A stretch of DNA of 64,000 bases from RGIG1995 sp045652425 (GCA_045652425.1 JAZRUG010000035.1:1-64000); one strand, 5' to 3'; shown: positions 40,876 to 51,080, counted from the stretch's first letter. Made by a program: numbers and translations. The notes: generated by a model not told the origin, from the sequence alone.

Positions 40876-42072
40876 TTAAACTCTTGGTATTGTAATACTG
40901 CCATGGTTAATATCGTCGGCACTTTGCTCGTTACCGCCGGTAACGTTTTCCGGTTCAGCATTATAATACGGTGTTAGATATGTCGCATATTTGTTACCGG
41001 AGAATAGTTTCTTTGCATCAAATATAGAATCTGTAATTTCAAAATCATAAATATTGAAGTGTTGATTTATCAGTTGGAGTGTTCCTTTGCGGTTAATTAC
41101 AAAATACCATCCTCCGTTTTCGGGGGGGACCGGAGAAGATCCGGGCGCACTCATAAAGGTCATCTTTTCCATATCCACTTCAAGTAAATTTTTGCCGAAA
41201 TATACCATATCGCTTAAATCTACGTCGGTTTTTACGTTCTTAAACACTTCATTCGTAAGTTTTACTACGTTGGTTGCATTGATATTGCTTTTCACCTTTT
41301 TCAAAAGTGCGCTCATAAATATCTTTTGAGCGTCCATTCTTCCTATATCTGCCTGAACGTAACCCATTCTGTAACGAACAAACATTTCTGCTTTTTCGCC
41401 GTTTAGAGTTTGTTTACCCTTTTTTAAGTTAATGTTAAGACCTTGATCTTTATCAACGTAGTACATATTTGCCGGAATATCTACTTCAACTCCGCCCAAT
41501 ATATCAACTATATTACGGAAACCGTTAAGGTTTACCATTGCATAATAATTAATTTTTACGCAAAGATTTTGTTCCAAAAGTGTTTTCAATTTATTGATTC
41601 CGTAATCTTCGGGATCTTTTTCTTTCTTTGAAACAGCCTCGTTATAGTAATGTCCGTATACTCCGTTTAGTTTGAAGCCTATATTGTTAACCAAAACGTA
41701 GGTATCTCGGGGAATTTGCATTATAGTTAACTTCTTTGACGTAACTTTGTAATTCATCAACATAATTACATCCGTGTTTAATGCAACTCTGTCTCTGCCG
41801 AGAATAAGGAAATTGAACATTTCTTCCTTTTCTTCAGGATCTTCATTAGCCTGTTCTTTCGTTTGTTCTGGATCCTTATCTTCTTCGTCTAAAACAGTTT
41901 CATCTGTTTCGTTCTTAAGTCCTTCTGTGTTGAAAACTACCTCGTCATTATTATTGTCGGGAGTGTGAAAAGATACCGTATAAACGGCAATTGCAGCTAT
42001 TGCCGCGATAGCTGTCAATACAATGGCTAAAATTATTAATCCTATTTTTCTTCTTTTCTTTTTCGTACTCAT
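40876..42072 (-). CDS. LytR-CpsA-Psr (LCP) family wall-polymer transferase, copy 1
   Basis: One N-terminal transmembrane helix (residues 9-31) leads to an acidic Glu/Asp linker (about 35-80) and the extracellular LCP domain. The domain starts FNFLILGRDRVALNTDVIML near 85 and holds MQIPRDTYV, LNGVYGHYY and RYRMGYVQADIGRMDAQK arginine motifs. LCP enzymes attach teichoic acid or other anionic polymers to peptidoglycan. The ATG at 42072 is set by GGAG six bases upstream. A paralogue precedes it. Confidence 0.92.
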   Translation of the reverse strand: MSTKKKRRKIGLIILAIVLTAIAAIAAIAVYTVSFHTPDNNNDEVVFNTEGLKNETDETVLDEEDKDPEQTKEQANEDPEEKEEMFNFLILGRDRVALNTDVIMLMNYKVTSKKLTIMQIPRDTYVLVNNIGFKLNGVYGHYYNEAVSKKEKDPEDYGINKLKTLLEQNLCVKINYYAMVNLNGFRNIVDILGGVEVDIPANMYYVDKDQGLNINLKKGKQTLNGEKAEMFVRYRMGYVQADIGRMDAQKIFMSALLKKVKSNINATNVVKLTNEVFKNVKTDVDLSDMVYFGKNLLEVDMEKMTFMSAPGSSPVPPENGGWYFVINRKGTLQLINQHFNIYDFEITDSIFDAKKLFSGNKYATYLTPYYNAEPENVTGGNEQSADDINHGSITIPRV

Positions 42073-42087
42073 TTTATTCTCCATTTT

Positions 42088-43335
42088 TTATACGTGTGGG
42101 ATGTAAATTGAATCATTGTTAAGGTCGTTTGCATTGTGGGGATCAGATGTCGAAATATTTGGGTTTGTATATATGCTGTTAAAATGTGAAAAGTTTGCCG
42201 TGTTTGTAAATATGCGGTCTGTGTCAAATATGGAATCTGTTATTTCAAAATCATATATGTTGAAATAAGTATTTATCATTTCTCTCATATTTTTTCTGAC
42301 CATAACGTAGTATGAAATTCCGTCGCCGCTCGTACTTCTGCCTACCATGGACATCATATTGATTTGTCCAAGGTTAACTTCAAGTAATTGTTTTCCGTAA
42401 AAAACAGCGTCTGCTAAATTCACGTCGGTTTTTACGTATTTAAACGCTATATCTACAAAATTGGTTATAGTTGATACTGTGAAATTTGATTTTAGTTTCT
42501 TTATAAATGCGCTGACAAAAAGTTTTTGTGCATCAATTCTGCCTATATCGGCTTGGGTATATATCGAACGGGTTCTTATAAAGTGTTCGGCTTTTATTCC
42601 GTCCAAATGTTGGAGTCCTGCGGGAACTGTTACAATTTGTTTTGTAGCTTCATCAATGTATTTGTAACTTACAGGTACTTTTACATCAACGCCGCCTATA
42701 GCATCTACTATGGCAACAACGCCGTTAAGGTTTATATGTCCTACGTTGTGTATCTTTATACACAAGCTTTGCTCTAAAGTATCTGCCATACTTCTTAATG
42801 CTTCAGGTGTCTTCTTGCCGTTTTTTATATAGTATTGAGCATATAGTCCGTTAAGTTTGCCCGAATATACTTTAGTGCGTATATAAGTATCTCTCGGTAA
42901 TTGTAAGATATTTATTTTGTTTGTGGTCGTATTAAAGCTTATAAGCATTATAACGTCTGTATTTAATGCTACTCTGTCTTGCCCTACAAACAAGAAATTG
43001 TATATCTTTTGTTCGCTTCTTGGGAGACTACCGGGATCGGTTTCCGGAACGGTCTCGGGGGGGAGCGTTTCAACAGAAGTTTCGTTTTCAACAGTTTCTT
43101 CCGTTGTTTCCGGCGGTGTCGTTTCATCTAAACTACCTGTATCAAATGGGGGAGGCTCGTTTATGCCGGTATCGGGTTCGTGAAAATAAAACGTATATGC
43201 AACTACTCCGCCTACCGATATAAGTGCTATCAAAATTATCGCAAGAATAATCAAGCCTATTATTTTGCGTAATCTTTTTGGGGGGGATGTGTTTTGAGTA
43301 GGTGTTTCTGTTTTTTGCTTTTTGCGGTTGTTCAT
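42088..43335 (-). CDS. LytR-CpsA-Psr (LCP) family wall-polymer transferase, copy 2
   Basis: This 415-residue paralogue has the same layout. Residues 25-47 are the membrane helix. A Pro/Thr/Glu-rich linker runs from 55 to 105. The LCP domain begins YNFLFVGQDRVALNTDVIML, with LQLPRDTYI, LNGLYAQYY and RTRSIYTQADIGRIDAQK. The two proteins align along the whole domain, so a local duplication is likely. The linker is more Thr/Glu-rich than that of copy 1. Confidence 0.92.
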   Translation of the reverse strand: MNNRKKQKTETPTQNTSPPKRLRKIIGLIILAIILIALISVGGVVAYTFYFHEPDTGINEPPPFDTGSLDETTPPETTEETVENETSVETLPPETVPETDPGSLPRSEQKIYNFLFVGQDRVALNTDVIMLISFNTTTNKINILQLPRDTYIRTKVYSGKLNGLYAQYYIKNGKKTPEALRSMADTLEQSLCIKIHNVGHINLNGVVAIVDAIGGVDVKVPVSYKYIDEATKQIVTVPAGLQHLDGIKAEHFIRTRSIYTQADIGRIDAQKLFVSAFIKKLKSNFTVSTITNFVDIAFKYVKTDVNLADAVFYGKQLLEVNLGQINMMSMVGRSTSGDGISYYVMVRKNMREMINTYFNIYDFEITDSIFDTDRIFTNTANFSHFNSIYTNPNISTSDPHNANDLNNDSIYIPHV

Positions 43336-43336
43336 T

Positions 43337-43924
43337 TCAATCTCCTGTTTTCTTTACGAATGAGTTATAACATTCGATGGTTTTGGGGTGAATAAACTCA
43401 CCCTTTTCCAGCAGATCCGATATAGTGTATTTTAGGGATAAAACTATTGTTTCGTTAAGTCTTTTGGTTATATCGCAGGTGTTGGTATAAAAATATTCGC
43501 GTAGTTTCTTACAGTCTTCAAACTTTCTTGTCGGTTCGATATAGTCGGCAAGATATAAAAGTTTTTCTGTTAAGGTCATATTGGCTCTGCCCGTCGTGTG
43601 ATATCTTACTGCAGATATTATTTCTTTCTCTGCATACCGAGGAAAATCTCTCATTATCAGGGCAGGGGCTGTAAATGAATGGAGGGTTTTCGGTGAATTT
43701 AATGTATCTTCCTCCACCTCAATCTTCATTGTTTTGCACAGCAATAATTGGTTTTCAATCGGCATCTCTTTCGTTATATCGTGCAAATATGCCGCTGTTA
43801 CCAGTTTTTCTTCGTTTACATCAAAAAGTTTTGCCAAACTTTTACACTCATTTACTACGGAAATAGTATGGTTATATCTGTATTCAGACATAGAGCTACG
43901 TATTTCTTTTTCAAGATCAAACAT
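43337..43924 (-). CDS. yqeK: HD-domain diadenosine tetraphosphatase YqeK
   Basis: YqeK cleaves Ap4A symmetrically. The 195-residue HD domain has YRYNHTISVVNE near 15, AAYLHDITKE near 44 and RYHTTGRANMT near 107. It overlaps nadD by 8 bases, consistent with the conserved nadD-yqeK order. The ATG at 43924 lies after GGTGA; an ATG nine bases upstream is possible. Confidence 0.93.
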   Translation of the reverse strand: MFDLEKEIRSSMSEYRYNHTISVVNECKSLAKLFDVNEEKLVTAAYLHDITKEMPIENQLLLCKTMKIEVEEDTLNSPKTLHSFTAPALIMRDFPRYAEKEIISAVRYHTTGRANMTLTEKLLYLADYIEPTRKFEDCKKLREYFYTNTCDITKRLNETIVLSLKYTISDLLEKGEFIHPKTIECYNSFVKKTGD

Positions 43925-44549
43925 TATGTTCACCGTATAAATCGTACTTATCTATAAAAGTTCTTACGTCGGGAGGGAGAAGATAAAATGTATTTTCTCC
44001 TCGCTTTATCTTTTCTCTTATCTCGGTTGACGACAGTTCTATCGGTGCCATCGGCACGTCAATAATTCTTGCGCCGTATCTTTCTTTGAGTTTTTCTTTT
44101 GTTTCAAGTATTTCTTCCGATTCATCGTAAGTACCCGGTCTTACTATATGCGCAATCTTCGCGAGTTCAAAGATCCTTTCGGCATTTTTCCAATATTCAA
44201 GATTGAGAAAATTGTCCGTTCCGCATAACAGAGTCAAGTCTTTTGATATAAAACTGAAATGTTCTAAAGTCTTATAAGTATAGCTTATTTCTTGGTTGCG
44301 GATTTCAAAATCGGATACGATTATTTTATCGTTATAAAAGGGAAGAGGGCTGAAAGCTATCTTCAGCATCTGTAATCTCATCTGGGGATCATCACCCGCG
44401 CACAACATCTTGTGTGGGGGAAGGTAGTTCGGCATTATAAACAGTCTGTCAAGATCACATGCTGTCAAAAAGGCAAAAGCCGAGCGAATATGTCCCAGAT
44501 GTACGGGGTCAAACGTGCCGCCGTATATACCAATCTTTACGTCACTCAT
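43917..44549 (-). CDS. nadD: Nicotinate-nucleotide adenylyltransferase
   Basis: This enzyme adenylates nicotinate mononucleotide in NAD synthesis. The 210 residues start with YGGTFDPVHLGHI near 9-21 (HxGH nucleotide site) and end with the SSTEIREKIKRGE segment near 182-194, which binds ATP phosphates. It lies 4 bases after yhbY. Confidence 0.96.
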   Translation of the reverse strand: MSDVKIGIYGGTFDPVHLGHIRSAFAFLTACDLDRLFIMPNYLPPHKMLCAGDDPQMRLQMLKIAFSPLPFYNDKIIVSDFEIRNQEISYTYKTLEHFSFISKDLTLLCGTDNFLNLEYWKNAERIFELAKIAHIVRPGTYDESEEILETKEKLKERYGARIIDVPMAPIELSSTEIREKIKRGENTFYLLPPDVRTFIDKYDLYGEHNV

Positions 44550-44553
44550 ACTC

Positions 44554-44844
44554 TTAAATAAGTTCTATTTTCTTGTTCTTCTTTGATTCGCGGTAAAGAA
44601 CAAAACGTGTTCCTACCGTTTGTATAACATCTGCCGATACAATTTCCGCTATTTCGTCGGCAGCTTCTCTTGCGGTATATCCCGAATTATCAAGCACGCG
44701 AAGTTTTATTAACTCTCTTGCTTCAAGCGCATTTGAAATCTGTTCGGTCATATTTTCGTTTATTCCGCCTTTGCCTATCTGGAATATCGTATCTAAATGA
44801 ACTGCGAGTGAGCGCAGGTATGCTCTTTGTTTTGATGTAAGCAT
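44554..44844 (-). CDS. yhbY: CRM-domain RNA-binding protein YhbY
   Basis: This 96-residue single CRM domain associates with pre-50S subunits. The signature is QIGKGGINENM near 22-32, with LIKLRVLDNSG and QTVGTRFVLYRESK near the end. Operon neighbours nadD and rdgB match the usual Firmicutes order. Confidence 0.94.
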   Translation of the reverse strand: MLTSKQRAYLRSLAVHLDTIFQIGKGGINENMTEQISNALEARELIKLRVLDNSGYTAREAADEIAEIVSADVIQTVGTRFVLYRESKKNKKIELI

Positions 44845-44860
44845 TACTTCGTTCCTTTTT

Positions 44861-45472
44861 TTATTTCAAATTAAATTCTTTTGCTTTTTTCTCAAATTCA
44901 GCTTTGAAAGCGTCCATTGCCATCCCTCTGTGGCTGATTGAATTCTTTTCTTCGGCTGAAAGTTCGGCAAAAGTCTTGCCGAAAGGCTCATAGAAAAAGT
45001 AGGGATCATAGCCAAAGCCGTTCGTTCCTGCTGCCTTTTCTGTAATAAAACCTCCAACTTTACCGTTTGTCTTTATTTCATAATTTTGTTCGGGGAATAT
45101 ACATACAACGTTTGAAACAAAGCTTGCGCTTCTTTTTTCTTTTGGAAGTCCTTTTAATTTTTCTTGCAGCAGCCTATTGTTTTCATCATCTCCGCCGCCT
45201 GAAAATCTTGCAGAGTGAACACCCGGTGCACCGTTTAATGCATCTACGCAAAGTCCCGAATCGTCGGCAATCGTTATATAACCTAACTTTGCACCTACCG
45301 AGGCTTTTATTCTTGCGTTGTCTTCAAAAGTTTCTCCGTTTTCTTCTATATCGTCAAAAACGCCTATGTCGTCAAGCGAAAGTATTTTAACAGATACACC
45401 GTTTATTTGGGACATCATAGTTTGAAGTTCGGCTATCTTTTTCTTATTTCTTGATGCTAAAACTATTTCCAT
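44861..45472 (-). CDS. rdgB: XTP/dITP diphosphatase (RdgB)
   Basis: It removes non-canonical purine triphosphates. The 203-residue Ham1 domain has LASRNKKKIAEL near 4-15, TIADDSGLCVDALNGAPGVHSARF near 66-90, GTNGFGYDPYFFYE near 148 and SHRGMAM near 179. It lies 11 bases after ftsY and before yhbY in the same operon. Confidence 0.96.
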   Translation of the reverse strand: MEIVLASRNKKKIAELQTMMSQINGVSVKILSLDDIGVFDDIEENGETFEDNARIKASVGAKLGYITIADDSGLCVDALNGAPGVHSARFSGGGDDENNRLLQEKLKGLPKEKRSASFVSNVVCIFPEQNYEIKTNGKVGGFITEKAAGTNGFGYDPYFFYEPFGKTFAELSAEEKNSISHRGMAMDAFKAEFEKKAKEFNLK

Positions 45473-45483
45473 AAATCCACCCT

Positions 45484-46389
45484 TTATTCAAACAAAGCCT
45501 TTACAAAATCGTCTGCGGAGAAGGGTTGCAAATCGTCTATTTTTTCTCCTACGCCGATATATTTTACGGGGATATCAAGTTCATTTTTTATTGAGAACAC
45601 AATACCGCCCTTTGCAGTTCCGTCAAGTTTTGTCAAAACAAGCCCCGTAATATCTGCGGAATTCTTGAATTCTTTTGCTTGTCTTACCGCATTTTGGCCT
45701 GTCGTCGAATCGAGTACGAGCAACGTTTCTCTTGAAGCATCGGGAAGTTCTCTTCCAATTACGCGGTTTATTTTCGCAAGTTCGTCCATAAGGTTCTTCT
45801 TGTTGTGAAGTCTGCCCGCCGTATCTATTATAAGTACATCGGCTTTTCTGCTCTTTGCTGCAGAAACTGCGTCAAATACAACTGCCGCGGGGTCAGAACC
45901 TTCTGAATTCTTTATTAAGTCTGCGCCTGCTCTGTCAGCCCATATCTGTAGCTGGTCAATCGCTGCCGCGCGGAACGTATCTCCTGCTGCAAGTACAACC
46001 TTTTTACCTGAAGATATAAGGTGGTGTGCTATCTTCGCAATTGAAGTCGTCTTTCCAACTCCGTTTACGCCGATAACAAGTATAACGGCAGGTGTGGTAG
46101 ATAGGTCAAGCTGTTCACCTTCGCCTATCATTCCCTTTAATATTTCAATCAAGGCTGCTTTAGTTTCTTCGGCATCTGAAAGGCGTTCATCTTTTATTCT
46201 TTCGCGAAGTTTTTCTATAATCTCTTCGGTCGATTCAAAGCCTACGTCTGCAGCAATAAGCAGTTCTTCAAGCTCTTCAAGCAGGTCTTCATCAACCTTT
46301 ACAAATGCTTTGAAAAGGTTGTTTACCTGCCCGAATATTGATGATTTTGTCTTTTCAAGACCGTTTTTCAGTTTTTCGAAAAATGACAT
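45484..46389 (-). CDS. ftsY: Signal recognition particle receptor FtsY
   Basis: This SRP-GTPase docks ribosome-nascent chains at the membrane. The 301 residues lack a long acidic A domain, so this is the short Gram-positive type. The N domain is followed by G1 VNGVGKTTSIAKIA near 108, DTFRAAAIDQL near 143, DTAGRLHNK near 189 and TKLDGTAKGGIVF near 254. It directly follows smc in transcription order. Confidence 0.96.
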   Translation of the reverse strand: MSFFEKLKNGLEKTKSSIFGQVNNLFKAFVKVDEDLLEELEELLIAADVGFESTEEIIEKLRERIKDERLSDAEETKAALIEILKGMIGEGEQLDLSTTPAVILVIGVNGVGKTTSIAKIAHHLISSGKKVVLAAGDTFRAAAIDQLQIWADRAGADLIKNSEGSDPAAVVFDAVSAAKSRKADVLIIDTAGRLHNKKNLMDELAKINRVIGRELPDASRETLLVLDSTTGQNAVRQAKEFKNSADITGLVLTKLDGTAKGGIVFSIKNELDIPVKYIGVGEKIDDLQPFSADDFVKALFE

Positions 46390-46421
46390 ATACTAAACCT
46401 TTCTGAATATCAAAATATGTA

Positions 46422-49400
46422 CTATTCGAGTTTAACGCCGAGTTTATCTTCAATATCACGTACGTTAACTGCGAGTACTTTTGAAATACCCTTTTCGTAC
46501 ATGGTTACACCGTAGAGCGTATCTGCTGATTCCATCGTACCTCTTCTGTGGGTAATCATAATAAACTGGGTTGCATCTGAATATTTTCTTGCATATTCTG
46601 CAAATCTTACAACGTTAACTTCATCGAGCGCTGATTCTATTTCGTCGAAAATGCAGAACGGCGTGGGATTAACTTTCAGTATCGCAAAGAAAAGGGCAAT
46701 AGCAACGAATGCTTGTTCGCCGCCCGAAAGAGAAACAAGGTTCTTAATTATCTTTCCGGGAGGAGCTACGTTGATATCGATACCACTTGTCAATACGTCA
46801 TCGGGATTGGTGAGTATAAGTTCTGCCGTACCGCCGCCGAACAGTTCGCGGAATACAGTCTTAAAGTGCATATTAACGTCTTTCATCGTCTGTGAGAACT
46901 TGTCGCGCATTTCCGCTTCAAGTTTAACGATAATATCGGTAAGCTGTTTTTCTGCGTTTTCAAGGTCGGTTATCTGCGTGTGCATAAAGTCGTATCTTTC
47001 TTTTACTTCTTTATACTCGTCTATAGCGCTGACGTTAACGTGGCCGAGACCTTTAAGTTTACCCTTATATTCTGCCAGTTGTTTTGACAGTTCGCTTCTG
47101 TTTTCGTTCGTAACCTCGGGGAGCGGAAGTTCTGCTGCTGCTGAATAGGTGAGTTCATATTCTTCCCAAATGCGTTCGCTCGATTTGTCGAGGTCATTTT
47201 TCAGCTGCTGACAAAGTCCCTCAAGTTTTGTATAAGATCTGAATACAAGCTCTCTGTCGTTTGTCTTTTCTTTAATCTTTACGCGCAGGTCATTAATTTT
47301 TTTCTCGTATTCGTCGTTCTTTTCCGTATAATCTCCCTTTTCTTTTTCAAGGGCAGATATAGTGTTAAGAACTTCCGAAAGCGATTCTTCAGTAGTCGTA
47401 ATCTTCGTTTCGGCAACCGTCTTCTTGTTTTCCAAAGATTCAAGCTCGTTTTTACCCAAAGAAATACGTTCTATAAGTGATACGTACAAAGCTTCGGTAG
47501 ATTCAACGTTCTTCTGGAGGTTTTCCATATCTTTTCTGTCTTCTGTTAGACGGATAACCGAGTTGCTGTTTCTTTCGCGCAAAGTTTCAATTTCCGTATT
47601 CTTTGCCGCAATATCGTTCTTTATAATATTTTGTGTATTTTTTCCTGCTTCGATAAGGGCGTTGATTTCTTTTAATTCTTCGTCTATCTTCTGCTTCTTT
47701 TCGCGATAAAAATCATCTGCTCTTTCGAGTCTGTCAAGCTCACCCGATAATTCGGATAAGTTCTTTTCGTCAGCCGAAAGCTGTGATTTCAAAACTTCGT
47801 ATTGAGTGTTTTCTGCATTAAGGAGTGAATTAAGCAGAGAAGAATTGCCTATGTGTGAATCGCGCTTTCTTATAAGCGCTTCTTTTTCCTTGTTGACGCC
47901 TTCTATTTCATTGTTAACTGCTTCTGCATCTTTGGCAAGTTTTTCGCAGTCTTTCTTCAATCTTTCAATCTCGGAAACACGGGTAAGCATACCGCTGTCC
48001 TTCTTTGAAGAACCGCCCGTATATGAACCGCCCGCATTTATAAGCTGACCGTCAAGCGTTACAAGTCTTACCTTATAATTCAACTGCTTTGCGGCAGTAC
48101 TTGCGTTGTCGATAGTGTCAAAAACAACCGTTCTGCCAAGCAAGAATTCGCTTACTATGCGGAACTTGTCTTCGCAATCCGTAAGCTCGCTTGCAACTCC
48201 AATATAGCCTTTCATAGAAGATATAGTCTTTATATCAACATTCAGCTTCTGTACTTGGATAGAAGTTAACGGATAGAACGTAGCTCTGCCCGCATTTCTT
48301 TCTTTGAGAAGGGCAATAGCTTTCTTCGCAGAATCTTCGTCCTTTACAACTATATTCTGCAAATTGCCGCCCAATGCTGTTTCTATCGCAACGGTATATT
48401 GTCTGTTAACGTTTATAAGCTTTGATACGGGACCGTATACTCCGCCGAGAGTGCCTTTTGTGCTTTCGTTCATAACGAAACGAACGCTGTTTGCATAACC
48501 CTCAAAATGCTCTTCCATACGCGCCAATGCTTCTGCTCTCTGCTTCTTTGACGCCATATCGATATATAAAGAATTGAGCTTGTCGTTCAGTTCTTTGGTT
48601 TTTGTTTCAAGGGATTGAATAGCGGCCTCTGCCTCATCTGCATTCTCCTTGGCTTCATCGGCTTTTTGTTTATAGCCCAAAACAGTCTTTTCTGCCTTGC
48701 TTGCTCTGTCTTCAAGAAGTGCCATAGCTTCTTTCAGTTCTGCTATTTCAATTTTTAAGGATTCACATCTTTCATCTTCACTCTTCCTTGAACCCGAAAG
48801 GGAAGAAAGTTCGATTTGCTTGGCTACAACTTCATCTTCTTTTAGTCTGATTATAGCTTCTGCCTGTTCAAGCTTGTTTTCAAGCTCGACAAGTTCAAGC
48901 AAGCCCTTTTCAAGCATTTCATCGGCAGACGTTCTTTCTTCTTCCGAACGTGTAAGAGCGTTTTTCAGTTCTTCTAACTTAACTTTCGCTTCTTCTAAAG
49001 ATTTTTCGGTATTATTCTTTTCTTCCGTGCGGAGAGTAAGTTCGTTTTCTGCTTGTAATTTTAACTGACCGATATGCTCGATGTCGTTCTTGAGAACCTT
49101 TAAGTTACTTTCAAGGCTGTATCTCTTGTCGTTTGCAAACTGAAGCTCGTTTGAGTTCTTTTCTGTCTTTATCTTATTTTCTTGGGAAGCCTGAAAAAGT
49201 CTTTCGTTTTGATTTTCCAAAGACTGTATCGTTTCGTCTGCTATTTCAAGTTCCTTTCCGGAAAGCACGTAATCGTTTTCAGCCTTGTTGAGTTTTTCTC
49301 TTAATTCTTTTGTATCGTAAAGCCAAAGGGCGATATCTGCGTTTTTCTTCTTGTCGTAAAATTCAAGATATCTCTTTGCTTTTTCTGCTTCTTTCTCGAG

Positions 49401-50027
49401 AGGTCCTATTCTGCCTTCAAGCTCGTACTTGATGTCGTTAAGGCGTACTAAATTGTCATTGGTCGAAGCGAGTTTGCGTTCTGCTTCGTTCTTCTTGTAA
49501 CGGTATTTTGAAATACCTGCAGCCTCTTCGAAAATGTTTCTTCTTTCATCGCTCTTTTGAGATATTATTTCAGCCGCTTTACCCTGGCTGACTATGGAAT
49601 ATCCCGTCTTACCTACACCGGTGTTCATAAACATCTCGTGAATGTCTTTGAGTCTGGCGGGACGGCGGTTTATCATATATTCACTTTCGCCCGAACGGTA
49701 GTATCTTCTCGTAACTTCGACTTCGTCATAATCAATATCAATTCTGTTTCCGTCGCCCGTATTGTCTATAAGCAGAGAAACCTCAGCATAGCTCATAGGA
49801 CTGCGCGAGGCCGAACCGCCGAATATAACGTCTTCCATCTTTGTTCCGCGTATGTTTTTGCTGGAAAGTTCTCCGAGAACCCAACGCATAGCATCCGATA
49901 TGTTTGATTTACCGCTTCCGTTAGGGCCTACTATGACAGTCATACCGTCATCGAAGTTTATAGTTGTCTTGTCCGGAAAAGACTTGAACCCGTGTAATTC
50001 AAGTGATTTTAATCGCATTTTCGTCAT
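46422..50027 (-). CDS. smc: Chromosome partition protein SMC
   Basis: This 1201-residue condensin ATPase has Walker A GPNGSGKSN near 34-42 at the N terminus. Long coiled coils flank a hinge at about 510-670 (conserved LGGNLQNIVV and RVVTLDGQLINAGG-like ends). The C-terminal signature LSGGEQAFVAIALFFA is near 1105, followed by the Walker B FCIFDEIESALDEVN. AGGGGG lies upstream; the first ATG (50027) sits 3 bases after it and MRLKS at 50018 is an alternative start. Confidence 0.97.
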   Translation of the reverse strand: MTKMRLKSLELHGFKSFPDKTTINFDDGMTVIVGPNGSGKSNISDAMRWVLGELSSKNIRGTKMEDVIFGGSASRSPMSYAEVSLLIDNTGDGNRIDIDYDEVEVTRRYYRSGESEYMINRRPARLKDIHEMFMNTGVGKTGYSIVSQGKAAEIISQKSDERRNIFEEAAGISKYRYKKNEAERKLASTNDNLVRLNDIKYELEGRIGPLEKEAEKAKRYLEFYDKKKNADIALWLYDTKELREKLNKAENDYVLSGKELEIADETIQSLENQNERLFQASQENKIKTEKNSNELQFANDKRYSLESNLKVLKNDIEHIGQLKLQAENELTLRTEEKNNTEKSLEEAKVKLEELKNALTRSEEERTSADEMLEKGLLELVELENKLEQAEAIIRLKEDEVVAKQIELSSLSGSRKSEDERCESLKIEIAELKEAMALLEDRASKAEKTVLGYKQKADEAKENADEAEAAIQSLETKTKELNDKLNSLYIDMASKKQRAEALARMEEHFEGYANSVRFVMNESTKGTLGGVYGPVSKLINVNRQYTVAIETALGGNLQNIVVKDEDSAKKAIALLKERNAGRATFYPLTSIQVQKLNVDIKTISSMKGYIGVASELTDCEDKFRIVSEFLLGRTVVFDTIDNASTAAKQLNYKVRLVTLDGQLINAGGSYTGGSSKKDSGMLTRVSEIERLKKDCEKLAKDAEAVNNEIEGVNKEKEALIRKRDSHIGNSSLLNSLLNAENTQYEVLKSQLSADEKNLSELSGELDRLERADDFYREKKQKIDEELKEINALIEAGKNTQNIIKNDIAAKNTEIETLRERNSNSVIRLTEDRKDMENLQKNVESTEALYVSLIERISLGKNELESLENKKTVAETKITTTEESLSEVLNTISALEKEKGDYTEKNDEYEKKINDLRVKIKEKTNDRELVFRSYTKLEGLCQQLKNDLDKSSERIWEEYELTYSAAAELPLPEVTNENRSELSKQLAEYKGKLKGLGHVNVSAIDEYKEVKERYDFMHTQITDLENAEKQLTDIIVKLEAEMRDKFSQTMKDVNMHFKTVFRELFGGGTAELILTNPDDVLTSGIDINVAPPGKIIKNLVSLSGGEQAFVAIALFFAILKVNPTPFCIFDEIESALDEVNVVRFAEYARKYSDATQFIMITHRRGTMESADTLYGVTMYEKGISKVLAVNVRDIEDKLGVKLE

Positions 50028-50069
50028 TAGCCCCCTTTCGGTATTTTTTTCTAAATTATCCTAAAATAA

Positions 50070-51080
50070 TCATAATATGTCTAATATAACATTATAACCC
50101 TTTATATCATTTTTTTCAACAATTTTCAGAGATTTTATATTATAATTTTTTGTTAACTTTATTTTGTTCGTTTTTTTCTGACCGACCACTTTTGAAGTGC
50201 AGCCTTTTGCGCAGTAAATCACAAGGTCTTTTCCGTCTGCTTCCTTGTTTTCAAGTTGTTCGCATATTCTTTTGTAATACACGTGATTTTCGGCTAATTC
50301 ACCTATTGCTGGGTGGTAATCTCCGCCATATACAACATCGGGGTCATACAGCTCGTCGCCCGACTGCAGACCTATTCTTATTACAGGCTTTTTCGCACTG
50401 TCAAACACAAGCAAAACTTCGCCCGTTCTTTCTATCGTGTCTTCAAGTTTTAGCGGTATATATTCGCCTCGTTTCGCCATATTGCAAAGCTCGGTTTCCC
50501 TTAAAACAACGGTAGGGTAAACCCTTGCTCCGTCGCATAAATTTGCTATTGTTTCTGCGGTGTTTATTTCTTTTTCGAGGGTTGAACCGGGTAGTCCTAT
50601 CATCATTTGACCTATCAAATTAAAGCCGTATTTTTTTATCAGTTTACAAGCGTTTATTGCCTGTTCGGCTGTGTGTCCGCGCTTGGTAAGCTTTAACACC
50701 TTTTCGTCCATTGACTGCAGACCGAGTTCAATATTTTTTACCTTGTAGGACTGCAAAATATCAAGTATTTCTTCGTCAATATAGTCGGGGCGAGTAGACA
50801 GTCTTATAGAAGAAACGAGCCCCATTTTGATATACTTGTAAGCAGTTTCAAGAAGGTATATCATATCGTTTCTGTCGATGCCCGTAAAGCTTCCGCCGAA
50901 GAATGCTATCTCGGTTTCGTGAGTTTCTGTATCAACGGTTGACAGAGCGTTTTTTATAATACTGTCAACGTCATTTTTATTAAAAGAAGACGTGCCCGAA
51001 ATGCGTTTCTGGTTACAGAAAACACAGTCATTCGGGCAACCTAAATGCGGTATAAATACCGGTATGTTTACGTGTTTCAA
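50070..51080 (-). CDS. Radical SAM protein, Elp3-like without acetyltransferase
   Basis: This 336-residue radical SAM enzyme has the cluster motif CPNDCVFCNQ near 15-24 (spacing as in Elp3-like proteins), FFGGSFTGI near 59 and GLQSMDEKVLKLTKRGHT near 121. No GNAT domain follows, so it is not a complete Elp3. Homologues of unknown function sit between rnc and smc in many Clostridia. The start is TTG at 51080, set by GGAG 7 bases upstream; the ATG at 51125 would include repeat-derived sequence. Confidence 0.85.
   Translation of the reverse strand: MKHVNIPVFIPHLGCPNDCVFCNQKRISGTSSFNKNDVDSIIKNALSTVDTETHETEIAFFGGSFTGIDRNDMIYLLETAYKYIKMGLVSSIRLSTRPDYIDEEILDILQSYKVKNIELGLQSMDEKVLKLTKRGHTAEQAINACKLIKKYGFNLIGQMMIGLPGSTLEKEINTAETIANLCDGARVYPTVVLRETELCNMAKRGEYIPLKLEDTIERTGEVLLVFDSAKKPVIRIGLQSGDELYDPDVVYGGDYHPAIGELAENHVYYKRICEQLENKEADGKDLVIYCAKGCTSKVVGQKKTNKIKLTKNYNIKSLKIVEKNDIKGYNVILDIL

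Noticed and set aside
46651..49068. Several Ser-rich plus-strand frames over smc
   Set aside because: Complement of Glu/Lys-rich coiled coil gives Ser/Leu/Phe-rich shadows.
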